Of a stretch of DNA of 64,000 nt, positions 34,904 through 43,593 are shown piece after piece. The stretch's first letter is position 1. Each line of letters starts with the position of its first letter. Below the pieces are notes generated by a model. That model saw only the letters and a program-made list of their open reading frames with translations, was not told the origin of the DNA and made no database searches. Source of the stretch: an uncultured Poribacteria bacterium (GTDB lineage Bacteria > Poribacteria > WGA-4E > PCPOR2b); NCBI GenBank assembly GCA_958296125.1, contig OY282444.1, positions 3,567,623-3,631,622 on the forward strand, written 5' to 3'. Both the position numbers and the translations under genes were made by a program.

Positions 34904-36058
34904 ATGAAAACATACCGTGTCAATATTTTAGGGTGTCGAGGGCGTGGGACAGCAGCAGCCAGAGCTTATCATGCCCATCCACGGACAGAGATTGTTGGGC
35001 TTTGCGACCTCATTGAGGAGCGGCTGAACACACTCGGAGATGAGGTGGGGGTGTCCGCGCGTTTCACCGACTTGGACGAGATGATTCGCCAAACGGAGCC
35101 AGACATCGTGGCGATCCCGACAGGGACGGAATTTCACTATGACCTGTGTATGCGCGTTCTAGAACACGGCATCAACATTGAAGTTGAAAAACCGATGTGC
35201 GTTGATTTAATCCAAGCCGATGCCATCATCGCACGATCGCAGGAGAAAGGGGTGCGGACTGCTGTGCATCATCAGGGGCGAGTTGGTGCATCAATGCAGG
35301 CGATTGGACGTGCGTTCAAAGAAGGAAAAATCGGTGAGCTGCGATACCTCTATGGCAGCGGCAAAGGCTACTACGGCGGCTACGGCTTGATGAACATCGG
35401 CACACACATGATTAACAACATGCTCAGATTCGGCGGACGACCCCGTAGTGTGGTCACTCAAGCCACAACAAACGGGCATCCGATTACCCCGGACGATATT
35501 GTGCCATCGCCGAGCGGGATGGGGACCATCGCCTGTGAACATATCACAGCATCGTTGCAATTTGATAACAACGTGACCGGGACGCTCCTCCAGCATCGCT
35601 TTGATAAGATGGATTCTTCTGCTTATGCGATGGAACTGTACGGTAGTGAGGGACGCTTGATGTGGAGAGGCGACCAAGCGTGGTGGCTGCCCCAGCCCCA
35701 TTTTATCCCGGACGGAGAACATGACCGATGGGAAGCCCTTGAGTCGATCTATCCCGAAAGCTATCAGCCGGATAGCAGCGCATCAGAGGCAGACTACTGG
35801 TTTGTCGAGGAGTATGTCCGCGCCCTAGACGAAGGGCGGGAGCATGAATGCAGCGGATTGGAGGGGCGTCGGGTACTGGAGGTCTTGATGGGCGTGTTCG
35901 AGTCCGCGGCTTACGGTACGCGCGTAGATCTCCCGCAAGAGAACCGCGAGCATCCGTTACGTCACTGGCGCAGGGAAGCCGCGTTAGAGCCTCCCTCTGA
36001 AATGCCGCGCCCCTATTGGGATTGGCTCTCGACCGAGTTTGAACGTTTCGGAAGATAA
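34904..36058 (+). CDS. Gfo/Idh/MocA family oxidoreductase
   Basis: Start set at ATG 34904 because AAGGAG precedes it and the Rossmann strand begins at once (Y-R-V-N-I-L-G-C-R-G-R-G); the frame opens at 34880. The second family mark is V-E-K-P-M-C-V near 90. The 384-residue length and the G-x-R-G-R-G loop place it among the longer, often secreted-substrate or glycoside-related members. It lies tail to tail with an enolase-superfamily dehydratase (43-bp gap). Sugar or polyol substrate not known. Confidence 0.87.
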   Translation: MKTYRVNILGCRGRGTAAARAYHAHPRTEIVGLCDLIEERLNTLGDEVGVSARFTDLDEMIRQTEPDIVAIPTGTEFHYDLCMRVLEHGINIEVEKPMCVDLIQADAIIARSQEKGVRTAVHHQGRVGASMQAIGRAFKEGKIGELRYLYGSGKGYYGGYGLMNIGTHMINNMLRFGGRPRSVVTQATTNGHPITPDDIVPSPSGMGTIACEHITASLQFDNNVTGTLLQHRFDKMDSSAYAMELYGSEGRLMWRGDQAWWLPQPHFIPDGEHDRWEALESIYPESYQPDSSASEADYWFVEEYVRALDEGREHECSGLEGRRVLEVLMGVFESAAYGTRVDLPQENREHPLRHWRREAALEPPSEMPRPYWDWLSTEFERFGR

Positions 36059-36101
36059 TGCACAGTTGTCCCACTAATTCTATATTGCCCGCCGGGATAT
36101 T

Positions 36102-37298
36102 TCAAATCGGTTTCAACCACGCCTCCGGCACTTGGAGCCCGAACCCGGGTCCCGGCGGCAGCCCCAGCTTGCCATCAACTGGCATCGGGGTTCCCGGTGG
36201 GGTTCGATAGCAGCGTCGTCCCGACTCCGAGGGTGCGCCTAGGTAACATTCCTCCAATGGAATCCCCGGTGCCGAAGCTTGGAAGAGTTCAATCAACGGT
36301 GTATTGGGCATGGCTGCTGTCCAGTGTTGGCCATAGGGATTATTGGCACCGGTGTGCAGACACATTGGAACGCCAGCTGCATCTGCAAAGTGAGCCAGCT
36401 TCATTGCTTCTGTAAAACCACCAATCCAATGGAGATCTGCCTGAACGAGGTCTATCAGGCTTTCCTCCACCGCCCGCATCCCGGGCCAACGCGGTGCCCA
36501 ATGCTCTCCAGTGGCAAGGGTTTGCCATGGGACGCGCTGACGTATGGCTTTTAGCCCCTTCCAATCGTGTGGCACTAACATCTCCTCCATCCACCGCATC
36601 CGATAGGGGCGCAAGGCTTCACACATCTGCACGGCGTAATCGGCATCATAAGCCATCCAGCAGTCAAGCATCAAATCTGCTTCAGGCCCAATCTGCTCAC
36701 GCGTTTTTGCGATTAATTCCACGGTGCCATCAATTCCAGCCTGACCGTCGTAGACCCCATAAGGGCGCGCCAGTTTGAACTTTTTGAACCCAAGCTCCAG
36801 ACTCCAATCCACATCGTTGCCGGTCACATACACATCCATTGAACGGCGTGCGGGGCCCCCGGCGAGTCGATAGACCGGCTGATTGAGGGTCTTGCCCCAC
36901 AAATCCCACAACGCCAGATCCACGCCAGCCACAGCGCGCGCTGTCAAGCCACCATTACCGAAGGAAAGCGTTCCTCGCCACATCAAATCGTTGCAAAGGT
37001 CAATCGCCCCCACCTCCTGCCCAATGACTAGCGGTGCAAGACATTCCTTAATGAGTATGGTTGCGACGTGGCCCGTATCAGCAAGTCCCAAGCCCCAAGT
37101 TCCGTCATCAGCGATGACCTTAACCCACACCAATCCACCCGGATCCCGCCGGTGGACCGGCTGGTCGAATCTGTCCATGGGGGTTGCCTGCACAAATGTC
37201 TGCCCCCAGGGCGGACGGCGGGCTGGTGTTCCTGCCTCACTCGGTGGTGGTGGTTGCAATTCACACACTTGTATATCGACTATCTGATTCGCAGTCAT
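36102..37298 (-). CDS. Enolase-superfamily dehydratase, rhamnonate-dehydratase-like
   Basis: A 398-residue mandelate racemase-fold protein. The metal ligands are Asp in L-M-L-D-C-W-M-A, Glu in W-M-E-E and Glu in T-G-E-H; the last is followed by His, as in L-rhamnonate dehydratase. Another candidate catalytic His lies in C-L-H-T-G-A-N. The D-C-W-M, W-x-E-E, G-E-H trio is typical of the RhmD subgroup; the N-terminal extension with P-P-P-P-S-E is unusual. It would convert a sugar acid to its 2-keto-3-deoxy form. GAGGAAG precedes the ATG. Exact substrate uncertain. Confidence 0.82.
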   Translation of the reverse strand: MTANQIVDIQVCELQPPPPSEAGTPARRPPWGQTFVQATPMDRFDQPVHRRDPGGLVWVKVIADDGTWGLGLADTGHVATILIKECLAPLVIGQEVGAIDLCNDLMWRGTLSFGNGGLTARAVAGVDLALWDLWGKTLNQPVYRLAGGPARRSMDVYVTGNDVDWSLELGFKKFKLARPYGVYDGQAGIDGTVELIAKTREQIGPEADLMLDCWMAYDADYAVQMCEALRPYRMRWMEEMLVPHDWKGLKAIRQRVPWQTLATGEHWAPRWPGMRAVEESLIDLVQADLHWIGGFTEAMKLAHFADAAGVPMCLHTGANNPYGQHWTAAMPNTPLIELFQASAPGIPLEECYLGAPSESGRRCYRTPPGTPMPVDGKLGLPPGPGFGLQVPEAWLKPI

Positions 37299-37384
37299 TT
37301 AGATCTTCCTCTATAAAATGTAGACCAATTTTCCAAAATCGACTCGGAGACACCAATCAATCTTTGCCGACAATTTCTGGAATA

Positions 37385-37490
37385 GCTCATGTTAAGCAAT
37401 CGGGCAACAGAAACTGTAGGGGCGGGGCTACCTCGCCCGTATTTGTCAAAAACTCGGTATCTCTTTGCGTTGTGCACGTTCTTTTTGATG
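37385..37490. repeat. About 100-bp dispersed repeat, copy 1
   Basis: Starts TCATGTTAAGCAATCG, continues through GCAACAGAAACTGTAGGGG, a GC-rich hairpin, and TTGTCAAAAACTCGGT with a T-rich end. The same order occurs at 40614-40736. It lies in a 203-bp gap between an enolase-superfamily gene and the nuclease-like gene. Confidence 0.7.
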
Positions 37491-37501
37491 GGCTTCTGGA
37501 A

Positions 37502-38404
37502 CTACTTCGTTGTTTCTCCATCGTCTTGTGCGCGGTTCAGCCAACCCTCCAGTTTGATTTTACCGGACAATTCCCAAGCTGTCAGGTAGAGCGCAGCCGT
37601 AAAACGCGTAGCTTCACGAGCCCGCTCGGTTGCGAAATCGACAACTTCAGGGACAGGCTCCCAATCTTTATCTCCAAAAGAAGGCAGGCTATCCCCCAGT
37701 TCATACACCCCGTTGAGCAAGGAATACGCCGCATGAAACTCCTTCACAATACCAGCCATCAGATCATCGAGCGGCTGGATCTCCTGATCTTTTGCTAGAA
37801 CCAACGGATCAAGCCCTAGAGACTCGACAAGCGCGTCCACTTTCTCATGAATCCCTTTATGCAGCACAGAACCATCCGGCTGTTTCCAGCCGTCGAAATG
37901 AATTGTCAAATGCAGGGGTTGACACATATCCTGCGCGTAGTGGGCAACGAATCCGGCATAAACTAGGCATTTGTTCTGAATAAAAGGATTGTTGGGCCAT
38001 TTTCGGTGCTCGGCAAAGGCCACGGCAAGACGCTCTGTCCACTCAGCTAAGGCATAGGGCACGAACCCCACCGTGTCGGGCTTAATCTCCAGTTCGGTGC
38101 ACAACTGGGTAAACTCATACCGGCTTTTCGGAAGTGGCTTGCCCCGCAAAAGTTCCAGATCGAGATAGTGCTCTGGATGTTCCGCCTCACGGACATGAGG
38201 CGCGCCACGATTCTTTACTATATCCGGATCATACGCACAGTGGGCAATCATTCGTTCCCCGGCGCGGAAGAACGCTGGCACCTCATCGGGCAATGCCTGA
38301 ACCGCTGCCCGCGTCAGGATGCCGTGTCCTCCCGACCACCACCCCCACGCCGCGCCTCCGGCGGCAAATAAGCTCACACATACAACAAATAATAAACGTC
38401 TCAT
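37502..38404 (-). CDS. Secreted P1/S1 nuclease or zinc phospholipase C-like protein
   Basis: Start set at ATG 38404, which opens a signal peptide (M-R-R-L-L-F-V-V-C-V-S-L-F) ending near A-A-W-G; the frame extends to 38644 through repeat DNA. The mature N-terminus has W-W-S-G-G-H-G-I-L-T, and H-Y-A-Q-D-M-C-Q-P-L-H lies near residue 165, the double zinc-binding signature of S1/P1 nucleases and bacterial zinc phospholipases. Further His and Asp (A-H-C-A-Y-D-P-D and E-H-Y-L-D) complete a three-zinc site. It should cleave nucleic acids or phosphodiesters outside. A 59-bp dispersed repeat ends 5 bp before the start codon, and there is no ribosome site. Confidence 0.8.
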   Translation of the reverse strand: MRRLLFVVCVSLFAAGGAAWGWWSGGHGILTRAAVQALPDEVPAFFRAGERMIAHCAYDPDIVKNRGAPHVREAEHPEHYLDLELLRGKPLPKSRYEFTQLCTELEIKPDTVGFVPYALAEWTERLAVAFAEHRKWPNNPFIQNKCLVYAGFVAHYAQDMCQPLHLTIHFDGWKQPDGSVLHKGIHEKVDALVESLGLDPLVLAKDQEIQPLDDLMAGIVKEFHAAYSLLNGVYELGDSLPSFGDKDWEPVPEVVDFATERAREATRFTAALYLTAWELSGKIKLEGWLNRAQDDGETTK

Positions 38405-38409
38405 TTTTG

Positions 38410-38468
38410 TAGGACTATTGAGTTTTCGGTTTTTTGACCGATTTTGGCGGGTAGTCCGTTCCAATCTA
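38410..38468. repeat. 59-bp repeat next to a start codon, copy 1
   Basis: Nearly identical to 42458-42516, with seven or so differences. It contains TCGGTTTTTTGACCGATTTT, a hairpin with arms TCGGT/ACCGA, followed by GGCGGGT and GTCCGTTCCA. Its left end lies 5 bp upstream of the nuclease-like start codon (minus strand). Confidence 0.8.
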
Positions 38469-38471
38469 CCC

Positions 38472-38600
38472 CCCTGGTCTTGGAACGGGAGACGATCTAT
38501 CGGGGAGACCAGGGAATGCCCCCCCTCCCCTGGTTTCGGCACGGACTGCGGGGGGAGGGGAGGGCCTACATCGTAGGCAGGGCAGGATACCCTGCCCGAA
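38472..38600. repeat. Cluster of dispersed motif copies and palindromes
   Basis: Contains CCCTGGTCTTGGAACGGGA (38472-38490) with an inverted GAGACCAGGG, CCCCTGGTTTCGGCACGGAC (38527-38546) and a perfect hairpin GGGCAGG/CCTGCCC (38580-38597). It is part of the 376-bp divergent gap 38405-38780, which otherwise holds A+T-rich DNA and no gene. Confidence 0.6.
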
Positions 38601-38780
38601 GAATTAAAGGACCCTATCATTTTTGCGCTTGACTCCTTATTCAAAATGGAATATGCTAAATTAAATATCCAACCTTAAAAAAAATTCAAACCTCCGCTGA
38701 GGTTTAACCGATATTATAGCACTGATTTGAAATTTGGGCAACAACAATTCTATTAACAGCAGACTTTGAACGAGGACATT

Positions 38781-39788
38781 ATGACAGGCGAAGCAAAACA
38801 GAGTGTACGTTGGGGGATTTTGAGTACGGCGAATATCGCAACAAAGGTTGCACGAGCTATCAACTTAGCAGATGGTGCTGAGTTGACAGCAATCGCCAGT
38901 CGAACGGAAGAACGTGCCAAGAGTTGGGGGGCTAAGCACGGTGTTGGAATAGCCTACGGAAACTATACAGCACTCCTTGAAGATCCGGAAATCAATGCCA
39001 TCTACAACCCGCTGCCGCCATCAATGCACGCCGAGTGGACCATCAAAGCGGCGGAACAGGGCAAGCATGTGCTGTGTGAAAAACCGTTGGAAGCAAACGC
39101 AGAGAAAGCAGTAACAATGGCAGATGCCTGTCAACAGCACAATGTGCAACTGATGGATGGTGTCATGTGGGTACATCACGAGCGTACGGCTAGGATGAAG
39201 CAGGTCATTGATGATGGGATTTTAGGGCGGTTGCATCGGGTGACGGCGGCATTTACCAGCGGCTGGGACAAAATCCCAGAAGACAACATCCGAATAAAAA
39301 AAGAACTCGCTGGCGGCTGCCTCGGAGATCTCGGTTACTATTGTGTTCGCTGCATTCTCTGGGCGTTTGACGATTTACCGATGCGGGTCTTTGCTACTGC
39401 ACGCTATTATCGTGGTGTAGAGCTCAGCTTATCGGGTACCCTATGGTTTGAAGATGAACGGATGGCTGCATTTGATTGTGGTTATGATACATCGAGCCGC
39501 AGGTGGTTCGAGGTCGCCGGCACCCAAGCCTCTCTGGTGTGTGACGATTTTGTAATACCCCGGAACGAGGATTCGACTCGTTTCTGGATACACGGTGCAC
39601 AGGGCCGAAACGAAGAACATAAGGGCGGAGGTTGTATCCAAGAGGTACGCATGATCGAACGGTTTTCAAACATTGTTCGGACCGGACAGCTGGAGCCACG
39701 CTGGCAGACTGAAGCGATCAATACAATGCGTGTCTGCGATGCCTTGAGTGAATCTGCGCGCCTCGAACAGATTGTCCAAATCAGGTAG
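38781..39788 (+). CDS. Gfo/Idh/MocA family oxidoreductase
   Basis: Start set at ATG 38781 with GAGGA 5-9 bp upstream; a TTG at 38766 is in frame. The 335-residue protein has an NAD(P)-binding opening W-G-I-L-S-T-A-N-I-A and the catalytic C-E-K-P-L-E near residue 94. The G-I-L-S-T-A-N-I version of the first loop is typical of the D-xylose dehydrogenase/dihydrodiol dehydrogenase branch. Glycerol-like or aldose substrate is plausible. It converges with an SDR gene across 13 bp. Confidence 0.87.
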   Translation: MTGEAKQSVRWGILSTANIATKVARAINLADGAELTAIASRTEERAKSWGAKHGVGIAYGNYTALLEDPEINAIYNPLPPSMHAEWTIKAAEQGKHVLCEKPLEANAEKAVTMADACQQHNVQLMDGVMWVHHERTARMKQVIDDGILGRLHRVTAAFTSGWDKIPEDNIRIKKELAGGCLGDLGYYCVRCILWAFDDLPMRVFATARYYRGVELSLSGTLWFEDERMAAFDCGYDTSSRRWFEVAGTQASLVCDDFVIPRNEDSTRFWIHGAQGRNEEHKGGGCIQEVRMIERFSNIVRTGQLEPRWQTEAINTMRVCDALSESARLEQIVQIR

Positions 39789-39801
39789 GCCGTGAGATTC
39801 G

Positions 39802-40602
39802 CTATCCCATTGATACACCGCCATCGACATGGATGGTCTGTCCGGTGATGTTTCGAGCCTCCTCCGACGACAGAAAGACGACGAGGTTGCCGATATCTTC
39901 CGGTGTCTGCTCCCGTTGGAGCGGTGTGTTTTGTTTGACCCACTGCTCAAATAGGGCGCGCGGTTCGAGATCTGCGTAAGTCGGATCGTTCTCGGCGATT
40001 AACGGTGCGAGCCTATGCCAGAACCCGGTCCAGAGCATTCCCGGACAGATCGCATTGACATTGACGTTATGGGGTCCAAGGTCTTTAGCCACCAACCGCG
40101 TCAAGTTCAATAGGGCATTCTTGGCGGCAGCGTAAGCCGGTGCAATCTGCGGATCTCGCTTTGCCGCAATCGACGAAATATTGATAATCTTCCCAAACTT
40201 CCGCTCGATCATGTGAGAGGCAACGGCTTTACAAAGGAAGAAGGGGCCTTTGACGTGGACAGCTAAGTTGTCGTCCCAGTCTGCCTCTGTTTGATTGGTA
40301 AACGGCAGCCCAAGGCGCTCACCGAAATGCCCGGCGTTGTTGACAAGAATATCCACCTGTCCGAATGTTTGCAGGGTTTCCTCAACCAAGGCAGTGCAGT
40401 CCGTTTCCTTCGTCACATCTGACTGGACCGCTAGCCCACGTTGACCCATCTCTTCAATCTTTTTAACACAACCTTGGGCGGCATCAAGATTCACATCTGA
40501 CACGACGATATTTGCACCCTCTCTAGCGAGACATAGACTGATACCGGTTCCCATCCCGCCACCGCCACCGGTGACAATAGCAACTCGATCTTTCAAACGC
40601 AT
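39802..40602 (-). CDS. Short-chain dehydrogenase/reductase
   Basis: A classical SDR of 266 residues. It has the T-G-G-G-G-G-M-G dinucleotide loop (11-18), V-N-N-A-G near 87, the active-site Ser in I-S-S-I-A, Tyr and Lys in Y-A-A-A-K, and the ending G-Q-T-I-H-V-D-G-G. Asp near 36 (V-S-D-V-N) favours NAD over NADP. The substrate is unknown; neighbours (PhyH dioxygenase upstream, sugar dehydrogenase downstream) give little. AAGGAG lies 7 bp before the ATG. It is separated from the dioxygenase gene by a 100-bp dispersed repeat. Confidence 0.88.
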   Translation of the reverse strand: MRLKDRVAIVTGGGGGMGTGISLCLAREGANIVVSDVNLDAAQGCVKKIEEMGQRGLAVQSDVTKETDCTALVEETLQTFGQVDILVNNAGHFGERLGLPFTNQTEADWDDNLAVHVKGPFFLCKAVASHMIERKFGKIINISSIAAKRDPQIAPAYAAAKNALLNLTRLVAKDLGPHNVNVNAICPGMLWTGFWHRLAPLIAENDPTYADLEPRALFEQWVKQNTPLQREQTPEDIGNLVVFLSSEEARNITGQTIHVDGGVSMG

Positions 40603-40613
40603 AGAAATCTCCT

Positions 40614-40736
40614 TTAGCTCAGGTTAAGCAATCGTGCAACAGAAACTGTAGGGGTGGGGTTGCCCCGCTCCTACTCCGTTCCCTGATCTGAGACTTGTCA
40701 AAAACTCGGTTTCTCTTTGCATTTTGCACTTTCTTT
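40614..40736. repeat. About 100-bp dispersed repeat, copy 2
   Basis: Follows copy 1 at 37385-37490 step by step: TTAAGCAATCG, GCAACAGAAACTGTAGGGG, GC-rich hairpin, TTGTCAAAAACTCGGT, TCTCTTTGC. The hairpin has changed by paired substitutions (GGGGTGGGGTTGCCCCGCTCC), as expected for a folded element. Confidence 0.7.
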
Positions 40737-40823
40737 ATGGACCCTTGTAGATTGGTTCCCTATCCCGACTGCATCAATGAACCAATGTACTAATGAACAA
40801 ATGGTTTTCACGTCTCACGCTCT

Positions 40824-41612
40824 TTACCTATCTTTCACCCGCTGCCATTGCAACACCTTTTGGGCATGAGGGGGTAGGCTTTCCCAGAGATCCCGTGGGA
40901 AATGCTTTTCGGTGTACTCATGCAGCCATTGGCTGAATAGCCACGGGACGCTGAATGCCATACACAGTTCATCGCGCGGGTGGTCTGACCGATTGGGGGT
41001 GCCACGGTGAAAGGCGCGTGGATCTTGCACCCAGAGGGACCCTTTTTTCAGATTGAGACGGACCGGATGATAGTTGCCACGACGGTGGACCCCCTCACCA
41101 AAAACAGCGTTCAGGTTAGTGGGTAAGCTCTCCTCGCCCACATACTGCGTCCCCGGAATTACTTCAAAACTCCCATTCTCCTCGTTTGTATCAACGAGTG
41201 GAAACTTGACACCGACAGAGTAGGTTGGTGTCTTAATTCCTGGGAAAAGGGATGCGCGGCCGTCCCGATGCCACCGCTGATAATCTGTCCCCGGCAATGG
41301 GATGTTGGAGTCGAAGTGCGTCCACACGTAATCGGTACCCAGCACACGCTCCAGAAACTCAACTAGGGCGGGATGTTCAAAGATTTCCGCATCCACAAAA
41401 GGTCGCTCGAATGGTACACGCACGTTATAACGATGATAGCCGCGGGGCGGATACTTCCCTTGCCGCTCGATGTCGCGATCGCGAATCGGTATCCATGCTT
41501 CAAGGATACGGTCAATTTTTTCTGCCGGTATCAGATCCTCGAAGACGACGAAGCCGTTAATTCGCCACTCCTCCATCATCTGATCGATGTCATACTTCGT
41601 GTCCAAGCTCAT
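40824..41612 (-). CDS. Phytanoyl-CoA dioxygenase family protein
   Basis: A 262-residue Fe(II)/2-oxoglutarate dioxygenase. Iron ligands are His115 and Asp117 (W-H-R-D-G) and His202 (A-F-H-R-G-T); Arg213 may bind 2-oxoglutarate. PhyH-like enzymes hydroxylate many small molecules, including lipids, ectoine and phosphonates, and the substrate cannot be read here. GGAGGG lies before the ATG. It sits between a DsbA-like gene 80 bp upstream and an SDR gene, both on the same strand. Confidence 0.87.
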   Translation of the reverse strand: MSLDTKYDIDQMMEEWRINGFVVFEDLIPAEKIDRILEAWIPIRDRDIERQGKYPPRGYHRYNVRVPFERPFVDAEIFEHPALVEFLERVLGTDYVWTHFDSNIPLPGTDYQRWHRDGRASLFPGIKTPTYSVGVKFPLVDTNEENGSFEVIPGTQYVGEESLPTNLNAVFGEGVHRRGNYHPVRLNLKKGSLWVQDPRAFHRGTPNRSDHPRDELCMAFSVPWLFSQWLHEYTEKHFPRDLWESLPPHAQKVLQWQRVKDR

Positions 41613-41693
41613 GATGTCCCTCCATCCTTGCTGATTGGGATGAAAATTGCCAAATGGGTAAATTCCATTTCATTTCAAAGCCTCTGGCTGTCT

Positions 41694-42311
41694 TTAGCCT
41701 GCCGCTTCTTCTTTCAACCCCAGTTCAAACGCCTGTTTGAGCACCGAATAAGGCTGTGCACCGACAACCATATACCTCCCAATGATAAATGTTGGGACAC
41801 CGGTAATCCCATATCCTCTGGCCTCCTGTATCTGCAAATCGACGTAGGCTTTCATCGTGCGCTCAGAAAGACACTCAGCCGCTTCGTCTCTGGGGAGATC
41901 GATTTCCTCAGCAACCTCTAAAAGCACGGTTTCAGCCCCCATATCCTGTATTCGCTGGAAGTAGGCATCAAATATTGTCGATCGGAACGCTTCGCCCTTC
42001 CCATATTGCTCGGCAAATTCACCCAACTCTAACGCAAGTCGAGAGTTGGAGTAGATGACGTGGTCGCCAAGTTGCAGATTGGCATCCGCCGCCAACTGTC
42101 GAGCGTTTTCAGAAATCCCTTTAAGATTGGGATTGTTCTGATAAAACATCGATGGTGGGATGCCACCCGCGGGGGCTTCCGGGTGAAGTTCAAAGCTCTT
42201 CCAGACAACCGGCGAATCGTATTCCTGTTGCAGTTGCTGTACTCGCGCTGCACCGATGTAGCAGTATGGACAAACATAGTCGGAGTAGACTGTTACATTG
42301 ATTGGTTTCAT
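41694..42311 (-). CDS. DsbA-family (FrnE-like) thiol oxidoreductase
   Basis: A cytoplasmic thioredoxin-fold protein of 205 residues with the active site C-P-Y-C at 14-17 and the cis-proline loop G-V-P-T-F near 173. The inserted helical domain and C-terminal G-A-Q-P-Y match the FrnE/polyketide-related DsbA group, which acts as an oxidoreductase or isomerase of stress-related disulfides. There is no signal peptide. An extended -10 element ends 6 bp before the ATG and no ribosome site is present, so its mRNA may lack a leader. Confidence 0.9.
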   Translation of the reverse strand: MKPINVTVYSDYVCPYCYIGAARVQQLQQEYDSPVVWKSFELHPEAPAGGIPPSMFYQNNPNLKGISENARQLAADANLQLGDHVIYSNSRLALELGEFAEQYGKGEAFRSTIFDAYFQRIQDMGAETVLLEVAEEIDLPRDEAAECLSERTMKAYVDLQIQEARGYGITGVPTFIIGRYMVVGAQPYSVLKQAFELGLKEEAAG

Positions 42312-42317
42312 GGGGGT

Positions 42318-42326
42318 ATTATATCA
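42318..42326 (-). promoter_or_regulatory. Extended -10 promoter, probably giving leaderless mRNA
   Basis: Reads TGATATAAT on the minus strand, a perfect extended -10 (TGn-TATAAT). Six bases separate it from the DsbA-like ATG, so the expected start site is the A of the start codon. Confidence 0.5.
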
Positions 42327-42426
42327 TTAACCATAAAAAATTTCGATGAATATATAAAAAGTAGAGGATTGTAGATGAGAAATCTTTTCGGTTGGACACC
42401 ATCCAAAGACTTACAGATTTCTGCCA

Positions 42427-42456
42427 TTGACAATGATTGCCCGAAAAGAATATAAT
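42427..42456 (+). promoter_or_regulatory. Consensus promoter of the methyltransferase gene
   Basis: A perfect TTGACA (42427-42432) and perfect TATAAT (42451-42456) are 18 bp apart. Transcription should start about 42463 and include the 59-bp repeat as its 5' leader. Confidence 0.65.
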
Positions 42457-42457
42457 A

Positions 42458-42516
42458 TAGGGCTATTTAGTTGTCGGTTTTTTGACCGATTTTGGCGGGT
42501 CGTCCGTTCCAGTCTA
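42458..42516. repeat. 59-bp repeat next to a start codon, copy 2
   Basis: Second copy of the repeat at 38410-38468. It lies between the promoter and ATG 42520, ending 3 bp before the start codon. Its TCGGT/ACCGA hairpin is followed by TTTT, an attenuator-like form. Confidence 0.8.
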
Positions 42517-42519
42517 TCT

Positions 42520-43590
42520 ATGAAAACTATCCATAAAATCTTTTTTCAAGATGCGAGGGATTTGAAAGAAATTGCTTCAGAAAGCGTTGATCTGATCGTT
42601 ACCTCTCCGCCGTATCCCATGATTGCCATGTGGGATGATATGTTTGGCAGCCAGAACCTAGAAATTCAGAACGCGTTAGCGCGTGGCGATGGTAGACAGG
42701 CTTATGAGTTAATGCACAATCTCCTCAATCCTGTATGGGACGAGCTGTTCAGGATTCTAAAAGATGGTCGATTTGCATGCATCAACATCGGCGATGCGAC
42801 GCGGAAAGTAAAAAATGATTTTTGTTTGTATCCAAATCATGCGAAGATCTTGAATTACCTCATAGATATCGGATTTTCAGCACTACCTGATATCCTCTGG
42901 CGAAAACAGACCAATGCCCCCAATAAATTTATGGGCTCAGGTATGCTGCCTGCTGGTGCTTATGTAACTCTGGAGCACGAGTATATTCTGATAGTGAGAA
43001 AGGGCTCCAAAAGAGAATTTAAGACAGAGAGCGAAAAAAAGAACAGACGCGAAAGTGCTCTGTTTTGGGAAGAGAGGAATATCTGGTATTCGGATGTTTG
43101 GACGGATATTAAGGGAGCAAAGCAGAGCCTTTCCAATGCGATGTCGCGATGGAGGAGTGCAGCATTTCCGTTCGATTTGGCTTATCGACTGATCAATATG
43201 TACTCTGTGAAAGGTGATGTGATACTCGATCCGTTTTTGGGTACAGGAACCACGATTACGGCTGCGATGACATCGAGGCGTAATAGTATTGGTGTTGAAA
43301 TCGACAAGAGTTTTCAACAGACAATTTGCCCGATTGCACGCCATATTGTCGATTTTTCAAACGATTATCTGCACGATCGATTGAAAAGACATTTTGAGTT
43401 TGTCAAAAACAGGATTCAAAGTTCGCTACCGTTGAAATATACAAACAGGCATTATGGTTGTCCAGTGGTGACGAGCCAAGAACAGTTTATTTCGTTGGAT
43501 GGCTTAAAAGCGGTTCAAGGCCGCGGAGATAATATCTTTGAAGTCATATATTCAGCGAAACCACTTTTTCTCAAATATATGGTGGAATAG
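42520..43590 (+). CDS. Site-specific DNA methyltransferase, beta class (orphan)
   Basis: A 356-residue methylase. Motif IV is T-S-P-P-Y at 28-32 and the AdoMet motif I is D-P-F-L-G-T-G-T-T at 237-245, so the order is catalytic then AdoMet-binding (beta class). T-S-P-P-Y instead of D-P-P-Y favours N4-methylcytosine over N6-methyladenine. No endonuclease gene is adjacent, so it is either orphan or part of a broken restriction system. Codon use is richer in A and T than its neighbours, a sign of transfer. The start is the first Met after the 59-bp repeat; there is no ribosome site. Confidence 0.88.
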   Translation: MKTIHKIFFQDARDLKEIASESVDLIVTSPPYPMIAMWDDMFGSQNLEIQNALARGDGRQAYELMHNLLNPVWDELFRILKDGRFACINIGDATRKVKNDFCLYPNHAKILNYLIDIGFSALPDILWRKQTNAPNKFMGSGMLPAGAYVTLEHEYILIVRKGSKREFKTESEKKNRRESALFWEERNIWYSDVWTDIKGAKQSLSNAMSRWRSAAFPFDLAYRLINMYSVKGDVILDPFLGTGTTITAAMTSRRNSIGVEIDKSFQQTICPIARHIVDFSNDYLHDRLKRHFEFVKNRIQSSLPLKYTNRHYGCPVVTSQEQFISLDGLKAVQGRGDNIFEVIYSAKPLFLKYMVE

Positions 43591-43593
43591 TTC

